From the NCBI GenBank assembly GCA_029964075.1, contig CM057136.1:9424001-9488000 (forward strand): a stretch of DNA of 64,000 nt, read 5' to 3'. This DNA comes from Patiria pectinifera (lineage: Eukaryota > Echinodermata > Asteroidea > Valvatida > Asterinidae). The translations under genes and the position numbers were made by a program. A model generated the notes under the pieces. The model saw nothing but the letters and a program-made list of their open reading frames with translations. It had not been told where the DNA came from and did not search any database. This document shows, piece by piece, positions 1 through 12,200 of this stretch. Numbering within the stretch: position 1 is the first letter of the stretch; the number at the start of each line of letters is the position of its first letter.

Positions 1-189
1 GATATTTGACCTGAACAGCCCTGTCAGCCGACCCACTGCCCCTTAAGATTCAATTCAATTCTAGCTTCAAACCTGAAAACTGATACATGTATGTACACTG
101 TACTATATACATGTAATCGGGTGTTCTTTTAATTCGCCAGCTACCTGTGATTTCGCATAATTACCCATTTTTTGAAGCAAACGTTGATA

Positions 190-1015
190 TCTGTAATGAA
201 AGGACTCCCGTCTGTCGTATATCTGTAAAGTTTTAGTTCAACCTGTTAAAATATTTTGATGTCATGATTATTTTAAGTCGGCACTCTCATGCGCCCTCCG
301 ATGTACGTTTTAGGCTTACATGCTCCATGTAATGGAAAGTTAACATTTAATCCGCGCCTATACCTGTTTAAATATTTGGACATTTTGTGACGAAGGTATG
401 CCCTATTGCCGTAAACATGCTGTCAAAATAACTGCAAAACATCAGAACAACTGTCAGAGAAACTGAAAGAATTGAAATAGTGCATTGCGACGATAGGAGC
501 TCAAATGTACATGGAGGGGGGTTGCGGCCCCGCCCCGTCCACGCTCTTCGCACCGCTCTGAAGTTAATTAGTCTGACCAAAAATCATTCTTAAGTTATAT
601 TTTCATGTTCCACACGGGCCAAGGCATCAATACAAAATGCTTTCATTTTCTCCTCTACCGTTGCAATTTAACGCAACGGTATCAGCGAAAATGAAAAAGA
701 GGGGGTGACGGCCACGTCCACCCTCCGCGCTTTTCGGGCTGCTCCTAAGTTAATTAGTCTGATCTAAAATCGCTCTTAAGTTATATTTCCATAATCTACA
801 AATTCCAAGCTATCAAATAATACTGGTTTTGTTCTTGTTCTCAAAATTTTGATTAAATGCAAAATTGGCCACATTTGGCATGGCGCCAGAGGGCCTTTGT
901 CTGATCTGACGAAACTTAAGACTGGCCATTCTGTGATCATGGTCGATGATACTGTGCTTTAAGACAATCAGGGGATTTGTTCCCAAAATTTTGATTAAAC
1001 CCTATCCAGCTCTGT
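190..1015 (-). repeat. Dispersed repeat R1, copy 1
   Basis: The reverse complement of this segment recurs at 30190-31500, partly at 32403-32930, and directly in the duplicate at about 34120-34930. It is built from two related modules. Each contains a TTAATTAGTCTGA motif next to a G+C-rich stretch ending in GGGGCGGGGCC or GGGTGGGCGTGG, followed by an AACTTAAGA motif. No open frame or terminal inverted repeat is evident. The family is not recognised. Confidence 0.75.
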
Positions 1016-1029
1016 CTAAATGTATAGTC

Positions 1030-1250
1030 AGTGTTGTCCGAGGGTTTGTGAGATAAAATTCACAAGCTTCGGCTGGGACTCAAACCCAAGACCTCCTGTT
1101 TGCAGGTGCTGATGTTGGATGAAAATTAAGGTCGATCAGATTCGAACCATCCACAGACCAAGGCAACTTTGCTGGTCGAGTGGCAAGACATTCGCACAAG
1201 TAAGCACATTGTCGTGGGTTTCAGTCCCACCCAAGTAAACATATATCCCT
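1030..1250 (+). repeat. tRNA-derived SINE-like sequence
   Basis: A box A-like TGGTCGAGTGG lies at 1173-1183 and a box B-like GGGTTTCAGTCCC at 1216-1228, the spacing of an RNA polymerase III promoter in a tRNA. A second, antisense box B-like sequence (GGGACTCAAACCC) lies at about 1075-1087, head to head with the first. No complete cloverleaf can be drawn, so this looks like a degenerate SINE rather than a tRNA gene. The duplicate copy is near 35090. Confidence 0.45.
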
Positions 1251-2248
1251 CGTCGCTATATAATTTAAAAGTAAATGAAATCAAAAAAGAAAGTATACTG
1301 AGAAGGGAAAAAGGCCAACTTGGGATTTGTTGTAAGATCGACTTATGTTTTCTTCCATTTGCCAATCAACAAATGTGTTGTCTTGCCTTAGTGTTTTCAA
1401 TACTCTAATTATTTTACTGATTCTACAAAGCCCTGAAAACTAAGATTATGCACGCCGTAGGACGAGGGCTCCCGCTATCGCTCCTGCTGAAACCGTGTGA
1501 CAGCAAGGGAAAACTCATCCCCATTAACCTTTCAACGCTGGTTTAAAAATCGTGTTCATATTGTTTATTCCACAGTTCCCTGGAAACTCGGACAGAGACA
1601 CCCACGTGACCACCACTTTCCCGAAGGCTTTCCAGGCCACGTTCCTGCGTATCCTACCTACTCTGTGCCACAATTGGTGCTGTATGCGCTTTGAAGTCCT
1701 CGGCTGCACAATTAATGAGTAAAGTCCATCGAGGCTAGCTTGGGAAAAACCTAGCTCTAGTGCTAGCTGGAAATCCGACAAATTGGAGCATGGGGATATA
1801 TATAAGTCATAGATGCGTGGTGTTAAACTTAAGAATGCTTCAGTCAAAACATAAAGACACATAGGATCATTTGCAGTTACCCCGAATCGTACCTGGCGAT
1901 TTAACAAGAAATTCCTCGCTCAAAATGAAGATAGGACTGGTAACCGATTCCCTGCCTGAAATTGTATCATTTGGAAGAAACAATCTTTGAAGGTGATTCT
2001 AGAAATTTGCCTACAGGCACAGCCTTGTACGTGCGTTAGCAACGGATTTTTTTTACGAGACGCCAACAAATTGCATTTGTTCTCAAAATGTCTAGTATCC
2101 ACTGAGCTGCAAATTCATCAAGTTAGTTGTTATGCACCCTTCTCGTGAATTTGAGCGATTTTAAACTGAAAAAAAAAAATGCTCAAAAGCAAAAGAGACA
2201 CTTGCACTTTAAGTGCTCCTCCAGAGTCCCCAATATGGACGTTAGGAC
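1251..2248. other. No gene seen
   Basis: About 1 kb of non-coding sequence shared with 35166-36162. Open frames on both strands are short, differ between the two copies, and show no recognisable domain. Confidence 0.6.
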
Positions 2249-2519
2249 CATGGGCGTCGCGAGGCGGGCGCACTTGCCCTGGAAAAGCAAAAAAAATAAT
2301 AAAAAAAAAATAAGGAAGGGAAAAAAAGAAAAAAAAAAGAAAAGAAAAAGGGGCGCGAAGACAAAGTGGTGTAAATTTAATGAGTTGGGGGGGGGGGGCA
2401 AAATGTCCCTGCCCCCTCTAAAACTGATAAATGTATCGAGAATGTGTTGAGAAATACAAGCATTTTTTGGCAAATTTTTTTTTTGCCCCCCTCTAGAAAA
2501 AATCCTGGCGACGCCCATG
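2249..2519. mobile_element. 271-bp hAT-type MITE with 8-bp target duplication
   Basis: The ends are CATGGGCGTCGCGAGG and the inverted CCTGGCGACGCCCATG. The exact 8-bp direct repeat GTTAGGAC flanks it at 2241-2248 and 2520-2527. The duplicated region has the empty site, a single GTTCGGAC at about 36163-36170. An 8-bp duplication is typical of the hAT superfamily. The interior is homopolymer-rich with no transposase, so the element is non-autonomous. It inserted after the segmental duplication. Confidence 0.85.
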
Positions 2520-3779
2520 GTTAGGACTTGCTCCCACCTCCTGCATTCCGAGTGAGGGCTATGACGGAGGGACCCGTAACCAGTCTAACGGTTAACCCAG
2601 GTTTAAGACATAGACTTTTCCACAGTTTTGAATCCTCCAATTTTCCAGTGAGCTTTAGAGGCAGGAATTTCCCATGCTACATTGATGCTGGCAAAAGAAA
2701 TCAGTTGCATTAAAAAATTTATGGTGAACAGAATTTAAATTTACCTTTTTCAAGTTTTTGCTAAGCATATTTTTAGATTCTTAGTGGTACAATCTGTAAT
2801 AAAATACAAGGGCATATAATTACGTAATAACATTTTTGCATGTAGAAAAATAATGGTAAAAGGGATATTTTTGGAAAACCAGCTAGAACATGAAATTGTT
2901 TTCATTCAAAATACAATACTCTTAAATGTGCACTTTTGGCCGGTTGCGCTCTTTTGGGCTCTAAAAACGCATTTCTCACGAAACAATAATCCTTGGAAAG
3001 ATTGATGACCAGTAGAATATAAACGTGCACACAACTATACCTTGAACTAGAACGGCGAAGTCGCCATGGCTCGCTGTCGAAGGCGGGAAGGGAGGCTGGA
3101 GCTAGGGTTGGGGATGTGCATGATGGGGATCAGGATTCTCGTTGATGTGCCAAGGTGTAGGGTAAGTTTTTAAATGTCAACGTAAAAAGTCAACAGATGA
3201 CCTGATAAATACATGTGTATACATAGGTTAGCAGCCGTGGTTCTACGGGTTAGGGGCTGTAGCCCCCCAAAATTTTGTCTAGCCCCCAAAAATAAATTCC
3301 GTAAAAAAAAATTTGCATTAGCAAAATGAAGGATTGTGATGTACATGCGAACAGTCTCCCCCTAAAGAAGAAATAGCCGTGTCAAGGGTTTATTAGTTAA
3401 TATAGTGTGAATGATTTTAGGATTTTATTGGCGCTCCCCATTGAAAATATGGTATGACACCCCCCCTATTGATTTTCGGAGGCCTAAGTGTCAGGAAAAA
3501 ATAACCGGTCTACATTTCAGCACGCCTCCCTGAAAAAATTCTGGATCCACCATGATAGCCCCCCCCCCCAAAATATTTGTTCTAGAACTGCGCCTGGATT
3601 AGCCGTCACTGCGTTATGGGGAAGTTTTCCATTGTTAGGGTAATTAGGACCCAGTTGTGGAGCCTTTTGGCAGCCCCCACAGTGTCTTCGGGTCCCCGTA
3701 GTTGTATTACCATGGGAAAACTCTTGTGTAGTCCCCACAATTAAATGCGGAACAAGAATGGGTATACATGTACATGTAG

Positions 3780-4450
3780 ACACAGCACCATCACCACATG
3801 CCCGGACCCGCCCCCTCCCCCACCCCAAGCCCCTACCCACACCCATCCCATCCTCCACCTACTCATCTCCACCCCATCACCTACACATCCCAACCACACC
3901 CAAACTCCTATCCCTATCTCCTTAACCCTCCCCTCCCCCAACCCCCTACACCCACTACCCTATAATGTCCCTATCCCTCCTTACCCACCCCTACACATCC
4001 CCACCCTAACCCCTACTCGAATCCCTATATCCCGCCCACCCCAATCTTCCCTAGCCATACTGACCCATACCTCCCCGCCTGACCCCAACCCCTACTCCGA
4101 TCCTTATACCCTGCCCCCTCCCCTTACCCAACCCTATACACCTACGCTACTCATCCTCACCCACCCCTACACATCCCCACCCTAACCCTACTCAAATCCA
4201 TATTTCCTTCCCCCTCCCCGACCCCCTAACCCTCCCCCTACCTGTCTCCACCCCACCCATACATTTGTACACATCCCCACCCCACCCAAACCCAGTATTC
4301 CAACCCCAGCCGCCACCCCAACCCACCCACCCCACCCCACCCTATCTCCCCTACCCATCCCTATACCAACCCAAACCCCAACTCCAACCCCTATCTCCCA
4401 CCCCTATTCCCCACCCCCATCCTCCCCTACCCCATCCCTACTCCACCCAC
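3780..4450. repeat. C-rich degenerate array (CCCCACCC/CCCTAACCC type)
   Basis: Nearly pure C, A and T on the + strand, with runs of three to five C separated by A/T/AC and several CCCTAACCC words. It is duplicated at 36830-37437 with different length details. The long proline-rich frames here are a by-product of composition. The complementary strand is a run of G tracts with potential to form G-quadruplexes. Confidence 0.85.
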
Positions 4451-4499
4451 ATAAAACTAAAAGTTCAAGTACATGCACATCCCCGAAATGCATAGTGTA

Positions 4500-6500
4500 A
4501 ATGTTATATCGGTATACATACATGTACATGTTATACCGGTTTCCATGAACATGTCACAATTAAAAACTTAATAAAACATTTTCTTGAATTAAAAATCCTC
4601 AATAAAATAGTAAAATTTACTGCGATATGAACCTAAATAAAGTTATAAAGATGATACATGTAAACTGCATTTCATTTTTCCCCAAGTTAGCTAGAACCAA
4701 AAACGTCAACATTTTTATCTGAACGCGGACGGCCGGCCGGATGTCCGTTCTGACCATACCACCCTTGTGGGGTGATGTTCCTTTCAGGACACATCACCCC
4801 ACATTTTTCACAATAGAAAAACATCACCCCAGAAGGGAATCTTTAGAAAAAGGGATAATGGGAACACAATGCTATCACCCCACAATTCCGTCTGGCTGGA
4901 ACGGACATTCCAGCGGATGGACAGTTCTGTCGTAGGAGCATTGTTGTCCCATTGTCCCTATTTCTAAAGATTTCGTTGCGGGGTACCCTTTTTTCTAAAG
5001 ATTTTATTTGTGGGGTACCTCGAACAAAGGACGGGTACCCCTCAAGTGGTCCCTGGTAAGGGCGGACGGACGGAAATTGGTATTACATAGGCTCGCTTCT
5101 GCTTCGCAGCTCGCCAAAAATGACGGTTTCATTTTTGAGTTGAAATTCAATGGCTTTTTTTTTCACTGCTAGAAATACAGGAGAGGCAAAAATCGCTAAC
5201 GCGCCAAAAAGTAAACAAACGGGTGTTTTCAACGTTTTCTCTGGAAATGTCAGAAATTTTGCACAGGATTTTCCGGGACCCAGAAAACACTAAGTTTTGA
5301 CATTCTGCGGATGAAAGTGCACCTGAAACTTTGATAATAATTACTTCAAGCGTCCCAAACTATTTTACTTGTTGAAGTATGGTGGACGCAATAAGAGGGC
5401 GCTATTTGAAGTGGGTAAATTTGAGTCACTACAAAAGAGTTTACCCACTCAAAATCATTTCGTAAACCCATGGAATGAATATTATTCAGTATGCACTGCC
5501 GACAATTTTGTTCTACAACACTAGATGAAATTCCAAAAAATATTGCATGAAACTGTTCAAATATCCAATATACCTTACTTAATTATCTTAGCAAATCTGG
5601 TTTACACCATTTTCTTATTAGAAATATATAGATTATTTCTCGTTATTAATTGTCATTTCCCACATGGTTAAGCATGAATCTCAGTAACTGGTGGAAATAG
5701 ATAAAAACCAATTGTAACTGGAAATATTCCTTAGCAAATTGTTTTGGGTTTTTTCCCCTTCTTTTTGTTTCTTTTTTCCCCTTTCCTTTAACTTTTGAAG
5801 TGGTTAAAGGTAATCGACACCATTTGCAAACACTCAAACATAAAACTATCAAAATATCATGAATTATCTTACTTAATTTTCAGAAAATAAAAGGATATAA
5901 AGCATCCTGTGAAAAAAATTCCGCCCAGTATTCTGTCTTTTTCCAGGCAAAAAGAATAACCATCAATTCATCGCGATGGTTAGGATCAAACCTTCAAACA
6001 GCCAACAAAAACATGCTTTGCGTGAGAAAAAAATAAAGATGCATTGTTACAGTTTTCTCAAGAGTATGACATCTACTGTGCCTAATTAAGACGAAATTTT
6101 TGTTTGTTTGTCATTAATATCCTGCATCAGATTGATTGCATTATTTTTATATATCTTGAGACACCAAAAAAAAAACTGTTTGCAAATGGTGGCCATTAAC
6201 TTAAAGCCCAATAAATTAGATAAATATGTAGCCAGAGACGTGATAGAGAAAGTTTGGCATATAACACAAGCCTTTTTCTTCCACGTCTCTTTTCTCTGTT
6301 AAATTTATACATGTATTCATTCAATAAAAGCACTTTAGATAGAGTGTAAGCGTGCACCTGCAGTGTTGTGTTGTTTCTAGATATCATTTATTACTGTCAG
6401 TGATCTGTTAAAGTGTGTCATGGCCTTACATGTATTTGTTTAAACTAAAGTTGCGCTGGTCCCAGAGGGCCAGCCTATACTATTTAGCACTTATCTAGCA
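4500..6500. other. No gene seen; duplicated non-coding DNA
   Basis: Shared with about 37490-40260 apart from insertions in that copy. It contains the empty sites of three elements present downstream: TTA at 4531, TAA at 4634 and CTAACG at 5196. No coding sequence is supported. Confidence 0.7.
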
Positions 6501-6514
6501 CACAGGCACGCACC

Positions 6515-6915
6515 GACCGACTGGACCGGGCCGGACTGTCTTTTGTGATTTCGACTAGAATATTAAGCCCGACCGGCCGACCCAAACTGACTGACCTGAT
6601 TTGACCTGCCCTGATCTGAACTGAACTGACCTGAACTGACTAACTGACCTCACCTGTCTAAGATTTAGACTTGAATAAAACCAGACCCAACCCGAACTGT
6701 CCTGACCTGATTGACCGGCTCGACCTGATTGACCTGACCTGCACGACGTGACCTAACCTGAATGATCTGACCTGACGTGAAGTAGCTGGCCTAGACTGAC
6801 TGTCTCTTGTGATTTAGACTTGAATAAGCCCGACCCGATCTGACTGACCTGACCTAGCTGACCTGACATGACCTGACCTAACTGACCTGACCTGACCTGA
6901 CCTGACTGACAGTCT
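6515..6915. repeat. TGACC pentanucleotide array
   Basis: A degenerate 5-bp tandem repeat (CTGACCTGACCTGACC type) interrupted by CTGTCTCTTGTGATTT spacers. The duplicate at 40280-40600 has an expanded CCTGT subarray. TGACCT is also the complement of the nuclear-receptor half-site AGGTCA. That is probably incidental to the repeat. Confidence 0.85.
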
Positions 6916-7060
6916 CTTAAGATTTCGACTTGCCTATATAAGCCCTACCATGGCCCGCAAACAAATGACTAAGGTAACTCCTCAGACCCCTGAGACCAAG
7001 TTCATCTCTAAGACCATCTTCACTACACATGCCTAGTCTTGTTTTCTTTCGCGGTAGTTG

Positions 7061-10000
7061 CAAACCAGATTTGAGCTAACGGTATAAATTAGCCCCCCCC
7101 CCTTTCAAAATAGTAATAACAATAATAATAATATCGATAAATAAATAAATAAAAGTTGCTACAATAATTAAAAGCACTTTCTGACTAGATTCCCTTAAAC
7201 GTTTCCCTGTGAAACTCTCACTGAAAATTAACATGAAATTTAACAATATTCTAGATTTCAAATATGTCTGCACTGACATCAAAAATCTTAGAAATTAAAA
7301 CTCCTTACCAACAAAACTAACATGACTAACAACTACAGCAAGTACACCATTCCTTTGTCCACCGTCAATAATGCTTATAATACAGCACACCATCATTTTC
7401 GTATCTCATGAATTTGCATAGTAAAGCTGTCCCAGCGGTAGAGGGCGTTATCAACAAAGCAGTTGTTACTTAACATCACCATACCTCAGATTGATTTAGG
7501 GGAGAATGGGAAGTGCATGTGATATATAAGTAAACTATTTAAATGCGGAGTGTCCTGACACTACAATTTGTAAAATTATATTGATGTCATTCTTTCACGG
7601 TTCCCGTCAATATTCGAGATTCTTTTGTCAAATATCATGACATGATATTGGACGAGATTTCATTTTAATGCAAAGTGAGATTTGTTCATTACAATAGCTT
7701 TGTTTATATCGTGGATGGACAGAAGTCGGCGTTCGGTGATCAGTGTTTATATAGACCGACCTCTTTAGGAAGAAATTTGATGACGATACAATAAGACGTG
7801 TCGGCCTAAAATGCAATTTCCTTAAACTTATATTCATTCTTTCGCGGTTCTTGTCAAATTTCGAGATTTGTGTGTCAAATACCATGGCAAAATATTGGAC
7901 GTAAAATATTCTATACCAAAGAGTTCTGAGAGCCATGGAATTGGGACATGAAGATATATGGCAATGCATCTCTGGCCCGGACTTGGGACTTCCAATTCAG
8001 AGCATTTCCGATGCAATAGGGCCCAAAAGTGGCGCTAATAGCCATGTTGTGGATGGATCCGTTCTCAAGATGGCAACCTTTCCACTTTGGGAAACATCTC
8101 TCGTTGAAGGGGTCGTCTTCTTTGGGTTTGAATGTTTCGAAAAGTCATATGTTAACCCACCAAAAATTGAAAAGAAAATGAAAGATGACATGTTGCTCAT
8201 CATTTTCCTGTGCAGCCTGAACACCCGTGAGAGTTTTGAGTATTTTTGTTAAAAGAATTTTGAAGTATGGGCATTCATCACTGTTGTCTGTGGGAATTTA
8301 TTTGATTGGGTGCACTGCTACTGGTCTAGCACATATGCCCACTTTAATTTTCTTTCAATAGAGGGCGCGCCACATGAATAGTGGTCCCAATATTCACCAC
8401 CAAACTCGAGTTAGGGGCAACAACTCAAGAAATACAAGATGTATTGTTGACTTATCGTCTATGTTTAATAAAAGTGTAGCATCCGTGTGGAGACCAATAT
8501 TTTAGGGGCGCGCCCTCTATTGAACGAAACTAGCTCAATTAGGCACGTTCGCAAGTTCGTCTAGGTGCGAGACCACTAGTTTTATTTGGCGCGCCCTTTC
8601 TCGAAAGAAACTTTCAGTTGTTGTTTGACGGTTTCTCACGAAATTGAATCTCCTTATGTAAAATATTAAGACCGATCGCTGGTCAAACTTAAAACTGAAT
8701 ACAGCCGGGGCCTGCATAGGCTCGGGTTATTGCCCAAACAACAATTGTGTTATTTTGTCCATGGGCGTTGACTTTCTTTTTTTCATTCGGTTTATATTTT
8801 TCGCGACTAAAATACTTTATTTGTTTCGGTCATTTTATTTGTTATTATTTGACGGTTTCCCATAAAATTATATCTCATCATGTTACTCAGTCATTATGAC
8901 AAATCACTGGACGAAATTTCAATTTTGAAATACAGAACAAACTCGTTTTAGGGGCAACAACTCAAAAAATCTGAAAATCGGTCATCCATTTTCGTCTGAA
9001 TTTGAATGCATGCCTTTGATCCCATTTCAATTCAATGAAAGTTGAAAGGTTTTCATTGTCCGTGAATTTGGTTTTGAGGTTTTGGTTCTTTAAATGCAGA
9101 GTTCTGGAGTCGAAAGGCGCTGCTCAATCACTTAATTGATTGAACTAAAATGGAATCGAATGCTCTGGTAGCGAAAATGAAACGCAGGTTCAGAGCGATT
9201 CTTAAATTCAGATGAAAACGAATGACCAATTTTCAGAGGTGAATGAACATATTAGGAAATTGACCGAGAAAACCTATACAACAGATGTATTAAAATTAAA
9301 ATTTCAAACGCCTTGAAGATCTAGAGTGTTGAGTATTTTTAAAAAAAATGTGGAGGTACGTGTATGTAATTATTGGGGAGTCGATTTACAGGTCTGAAAC
9401 CCTGGGAGTAGACCCATGTAAATAAGCCAAAAAATCCGTCCGCTGAGCTCATCAATACAAGTTATACACTCAAATTCTTCTATATTTAATAAAGGGTTCT
9501 AAGAGCCATGGAATTTGGAAATTTAAGAAATATGGCAATGCACCTCTGGCCTGGACTTGGGGCTTCCAATTCAGAGCATTATATGCAGGACTATCATAGG
9601 TCTGATTCCCGCCCCGTGAATACAAAATCACAAATGTTAGCGCGGAACCAGCCTATTGCAAAATGGCAACAAGGCTATCACCAATGTGTAGTTTGTTTGG
9701 TGATAAGCTTCGATTTTCGCTGAATTCGAAAGTGTCTCTGGCAATTATCAATAAAGAGATATAAAGAGGGGCAGTACTTTTCAGCATTTGAAACCTATGC
9801 AGTTGAAGTGTGCCTGAAAGTTGCCTTTGTGGAGACACAGGCGATTTTGCCTACTGGTTATGATGAGAGTCAGTTTTTTTTTTAGATAAGCCATGGGTTC
9901 AACTGTCGTCCATGATGTAAACATCATTTTTCAAAAAAATAAATAATCATGCTGCGCACGCGCAGAGGTGATCCAATCAATAGCTTTAAATGGGAACTAG

Positions 10001-10340
10001 CTACCGGTCCCCATATTATTGGAGCGAGAACCAGCCTAGTCTTCCCAAAGGTCTCCCTCACCGCAAGGCTCCTGTGACATGAATATGCATTAGCGTTAAT
10101 ATTAATCGTAGTAGCCAATGATCGTGCATCAATGAGCCTGCCTGAGCCCCGGCGCGGAAGCTATGCTGAATCGCACCCGATAGGCCTATGATTAGTGCGT
10201 TGAATGTACCCGGCAAAACGTGTTGTCTGGTGGTGAAATATCTACATTTTGAAACATCTGTCATTCGGATTTCGAACCCAGTAAAAAACCCAAACCGGAC
10301 TAAATTCTATCGAGAGGAAGTTACCGAGCCTGTCATCAGG
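7061..10340. repeat. Upstream region with dispersed repeat (7600-9590)
   Basis: No gene is visible. Parts of 7600-9590 repeat within the region (two segments containing GAGCCATGGAATT and CTCTGGCC, at about 7930 and 9505). The 7930-8340 part recurs in inverse orientation at 48430-48835. Around 7061-7500 a weak, decayed continuation of the segmental duplication can still be followed against 40740-42110. The last few hundred bases before 10341 should hold the promoter and 5' UTR of the F5/8C gene, but I see no clear TATA box. Confidence 0.55.
8356..8522. repeat. Small inverted repeat with GGCGCGCC ends
   Basis: CAATAGAGGGCGCGCC at 8356 faces its inverse, GGCGCGCCCTCTATTG, at 8507. A third GGCGCGCC lies at about 8587. 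The 16-bp arms are near-perfect and G+C-rich in an A+T-rich setting, suggesting a short MITE. I could not identify a target duplication. Confidence 0.5.
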
Positions 10341-10383
10341 ATGCGGCGTCTTGCCCTGGCGTCACTTGTTGCTTGCGTCTTTG
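10341..10383 (+). CDS. F5/8C-domain secreted protein, exon 1 (signal peptide)
   Basis: The first coding exon, encoding 14 residues plus one base. It starts ATGCGGCGTCTT (Met-Arg-Arg) followed by a hydrophobic run (LALASLVACVF) and ends at a consensus donor, G|GTAAGT, at 10384. Splicing in phase 1 to 14434 completes a signal peptide of about 23 residues ending in VVSA, a good signal-peptidase site, so the product should be secreted or surface-exposed. The start was chosen because a basic n-region plus hydrophobic core begins exactly there. Longer upstream frames in the same phase would bury the signal peptide. The exon was identified by splice phase and signal character, not by transcript evidence. 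Confidence 0.6.
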
Positions 10384-11039
10384 GTAAGTCGCCATTATTT
10401 CACCTCATCCCCCCAGCATTTGATTAGTTTTATTGTCCCGTTATTCCTGATGATGATGTTCACCCAACCTCAGCTTCGCTTGGCGTGTTGTGGTTCCTGA
10501 AGGCACTTCACTTCCGAACCAAACGAATTTGTATAGGAAAGGAAGGCAAGAACTGTTATTAGGGTTGGGAACGAAGTTAACATTATTTGAATACATCAAA
10601 ACTCACAAATTGATAAACGTGGGCATTCCCATGGGCAGTGACATGACACCCTCAATATAATTGTATATATTTTTTTAGTATTTTAGTAAGCCATGAATTA
10701 CAATTCGTTTATTACGGGCCGTTAAATTGTGATTGACCATAAGGTTAATGCCAGTAATAATCACTCTCTTGAAGACGGTCAGAGCATACTGACCGGAACG
10801 TCGCGTATATACCTGTGGGTTTTTTTTCAGAACCATTCTCTTAGTTGAGAAATTATTCCCACATGGTTTTTCCGCAAACCTTTCATTCATTAGTATCTCC
10901 ACCATGCATGCAAAGCCTCCAATCTTACTCATAATGCCAGTGAAAAGAAGACTGTAACTGCGCTGAAGCTGCTTTTGGCAAGTGCAGCACCAAGACATTA
11001 TTTTTTTGCTTGAAACTAGGCCGATTCGTGAATGGCATT

Positions 11040-11710
11040 AAAATTAAAACAAATCGGATTTATTTAATTAAAAAAAAGATTTCTTAAATTTAAATCAGAT
11101 TGTGTTTTTTTTAATTCAAAATATTGATATATATAAAATGTGTCTAAAAACTCCCCATGTACCCTTACACCCATCACTAAGGAGTTTACAGGTTCCTATA
11201 ATACTCATCATCCAAAAAACTCAATTGATAAATGCTTTTGAAAAAAAATCAGAGATAAACAATAAACAATCTCTTGATTTCATCTACATGTAGTCTACCT
11301 TATAGCCCAGGTTGGACGAAGTCTTCATTGCATTACGACTGACGTCCAGGATGAGAAATCTCTACATATAATTTTGACCTGATTTTTGTTGCGTTTTACC
11401 TCGTTATAGCAGCTTGTTTCACGCCTACATACTCTATGCATCTTATCTATTGATCCGGGGGGTTCAGGAATTCCATATGTGATGCTGACCGACGTTAATC
11501 AGGAAAATAATCTCTAAAGCAACGTTACACTTTGTAATAAGGTGGAATCAGTTAATTTAAATGATTAAAATGATCCTCGATCAGTTTATTTTGCCAAAAA
11601 TAAGATCTTTACAAAAAAGTGATTTAAAGCAGTGATTTAAAAAAAAATCATATGAATTAAATCGCGATATAAATCAGTGATTAAAATCAACGTGATTTAA
11701 ATCAACCAAC
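11040..11710. repeat. A+T-rich repeat with GATTTAAATC palindromes
   Basis: Repeated GATTTAAATC/GATTTAAA words occur, clustered at 11610-11705. The TTTAAA centre is palindromic. It is likely a decayed A+T-rich MITE, but I could not define its termini. Confidence 0.35.
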
Positions 11711-11879
11711 CACGGGCCTTTTACTCACTTTTTTCCCACAAATAAAATGAAACGGCGAGCTTGATTGATTTAACTGAAAGCAAAACGGCAGACAAAATTG
11801 AACCAAATAATATAAAACAAGTGGGATAGACAAACGTCATGAACTTGTTTGAAGAAGCCTCAATACTTGTAAGGTGGAT

Positions 11880-12200
11880 ACGGTCGCCCTGTAACGACAC
11901 TTCAATGTTAACCTTTTCAATATTAACGTTGAAACTTCGCAATATAAACGTTTAACCTTCGCAATATGCACGTTGTACGTTGCATAATCTCGCAATGTGG
12001 AAGCTGCTTCTTGTCATTGTGAACGATCTATCTTGTTAATGTTAACGATCGATCTGGTCAATGTGAACCATGAATCATGCTTGATATCAATGTCGCACCT
12101 TGCTTCTTTGCAATTTGAACCATGTACATTCGCATCGTTAACATTTGACCTTGCATCTTCTTAATATTATATTGTTGAACCGTGCTCCTTCGCGATGTGA
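11880..12200. repeat. Degenerate minisatellite, CTTCGCAATATGAACGTTG type
   Basis: Diverged units of roughly 20-30 bp (for example TTCGCAATATGCACGTTG and TCGCAATGTGGAAG) follow each other. A related array, and its downstream flank with a GACGGCTGTT motif, occurs at 58070-58450 inside an insertion, so the two are copies of one larger repeat. Confidence 0.6.

Larger units (their letters stand above)
1..7060. repeat. 5' copy of a ~7 kb segmental duplication
   Basis: This whole block reappears in the same orientation at about 33930-40740. It starts with the same words at its left edge and similarity fades beyond about 7060. It carries no gene I can support. Inside it, in order, are an R1 dispersed repeat, a tRNA-like SINE piece, a 271-bp hAT-type element unique to this copy, a C-rich array and a TGACC array. 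The left edge is the window edge, so the duplication may extend further left. Confidence 0.9.

Noticed and set aside
1173-1228. A functional tRNA gene
   Set aside because: Box A and box B are present but acceptor, D and anticodon arms do not pair.
1169-1408. 79-codon frame also present at 35086-35325
   Set aside because: Conserved only because the DNA is duplicated; it overlaps a tRNA-like SINE and has no domain.
3745-4495. Proline-rich frames
   Set aside because: They follow from the C-rich array; the duplicate copy shifts frame repeatedly.
7935-8252. 105-codon frame
   Set aside because: It lies in a dispersed repeat, and the inverted copy at 48430-48835 does not keep the frame.
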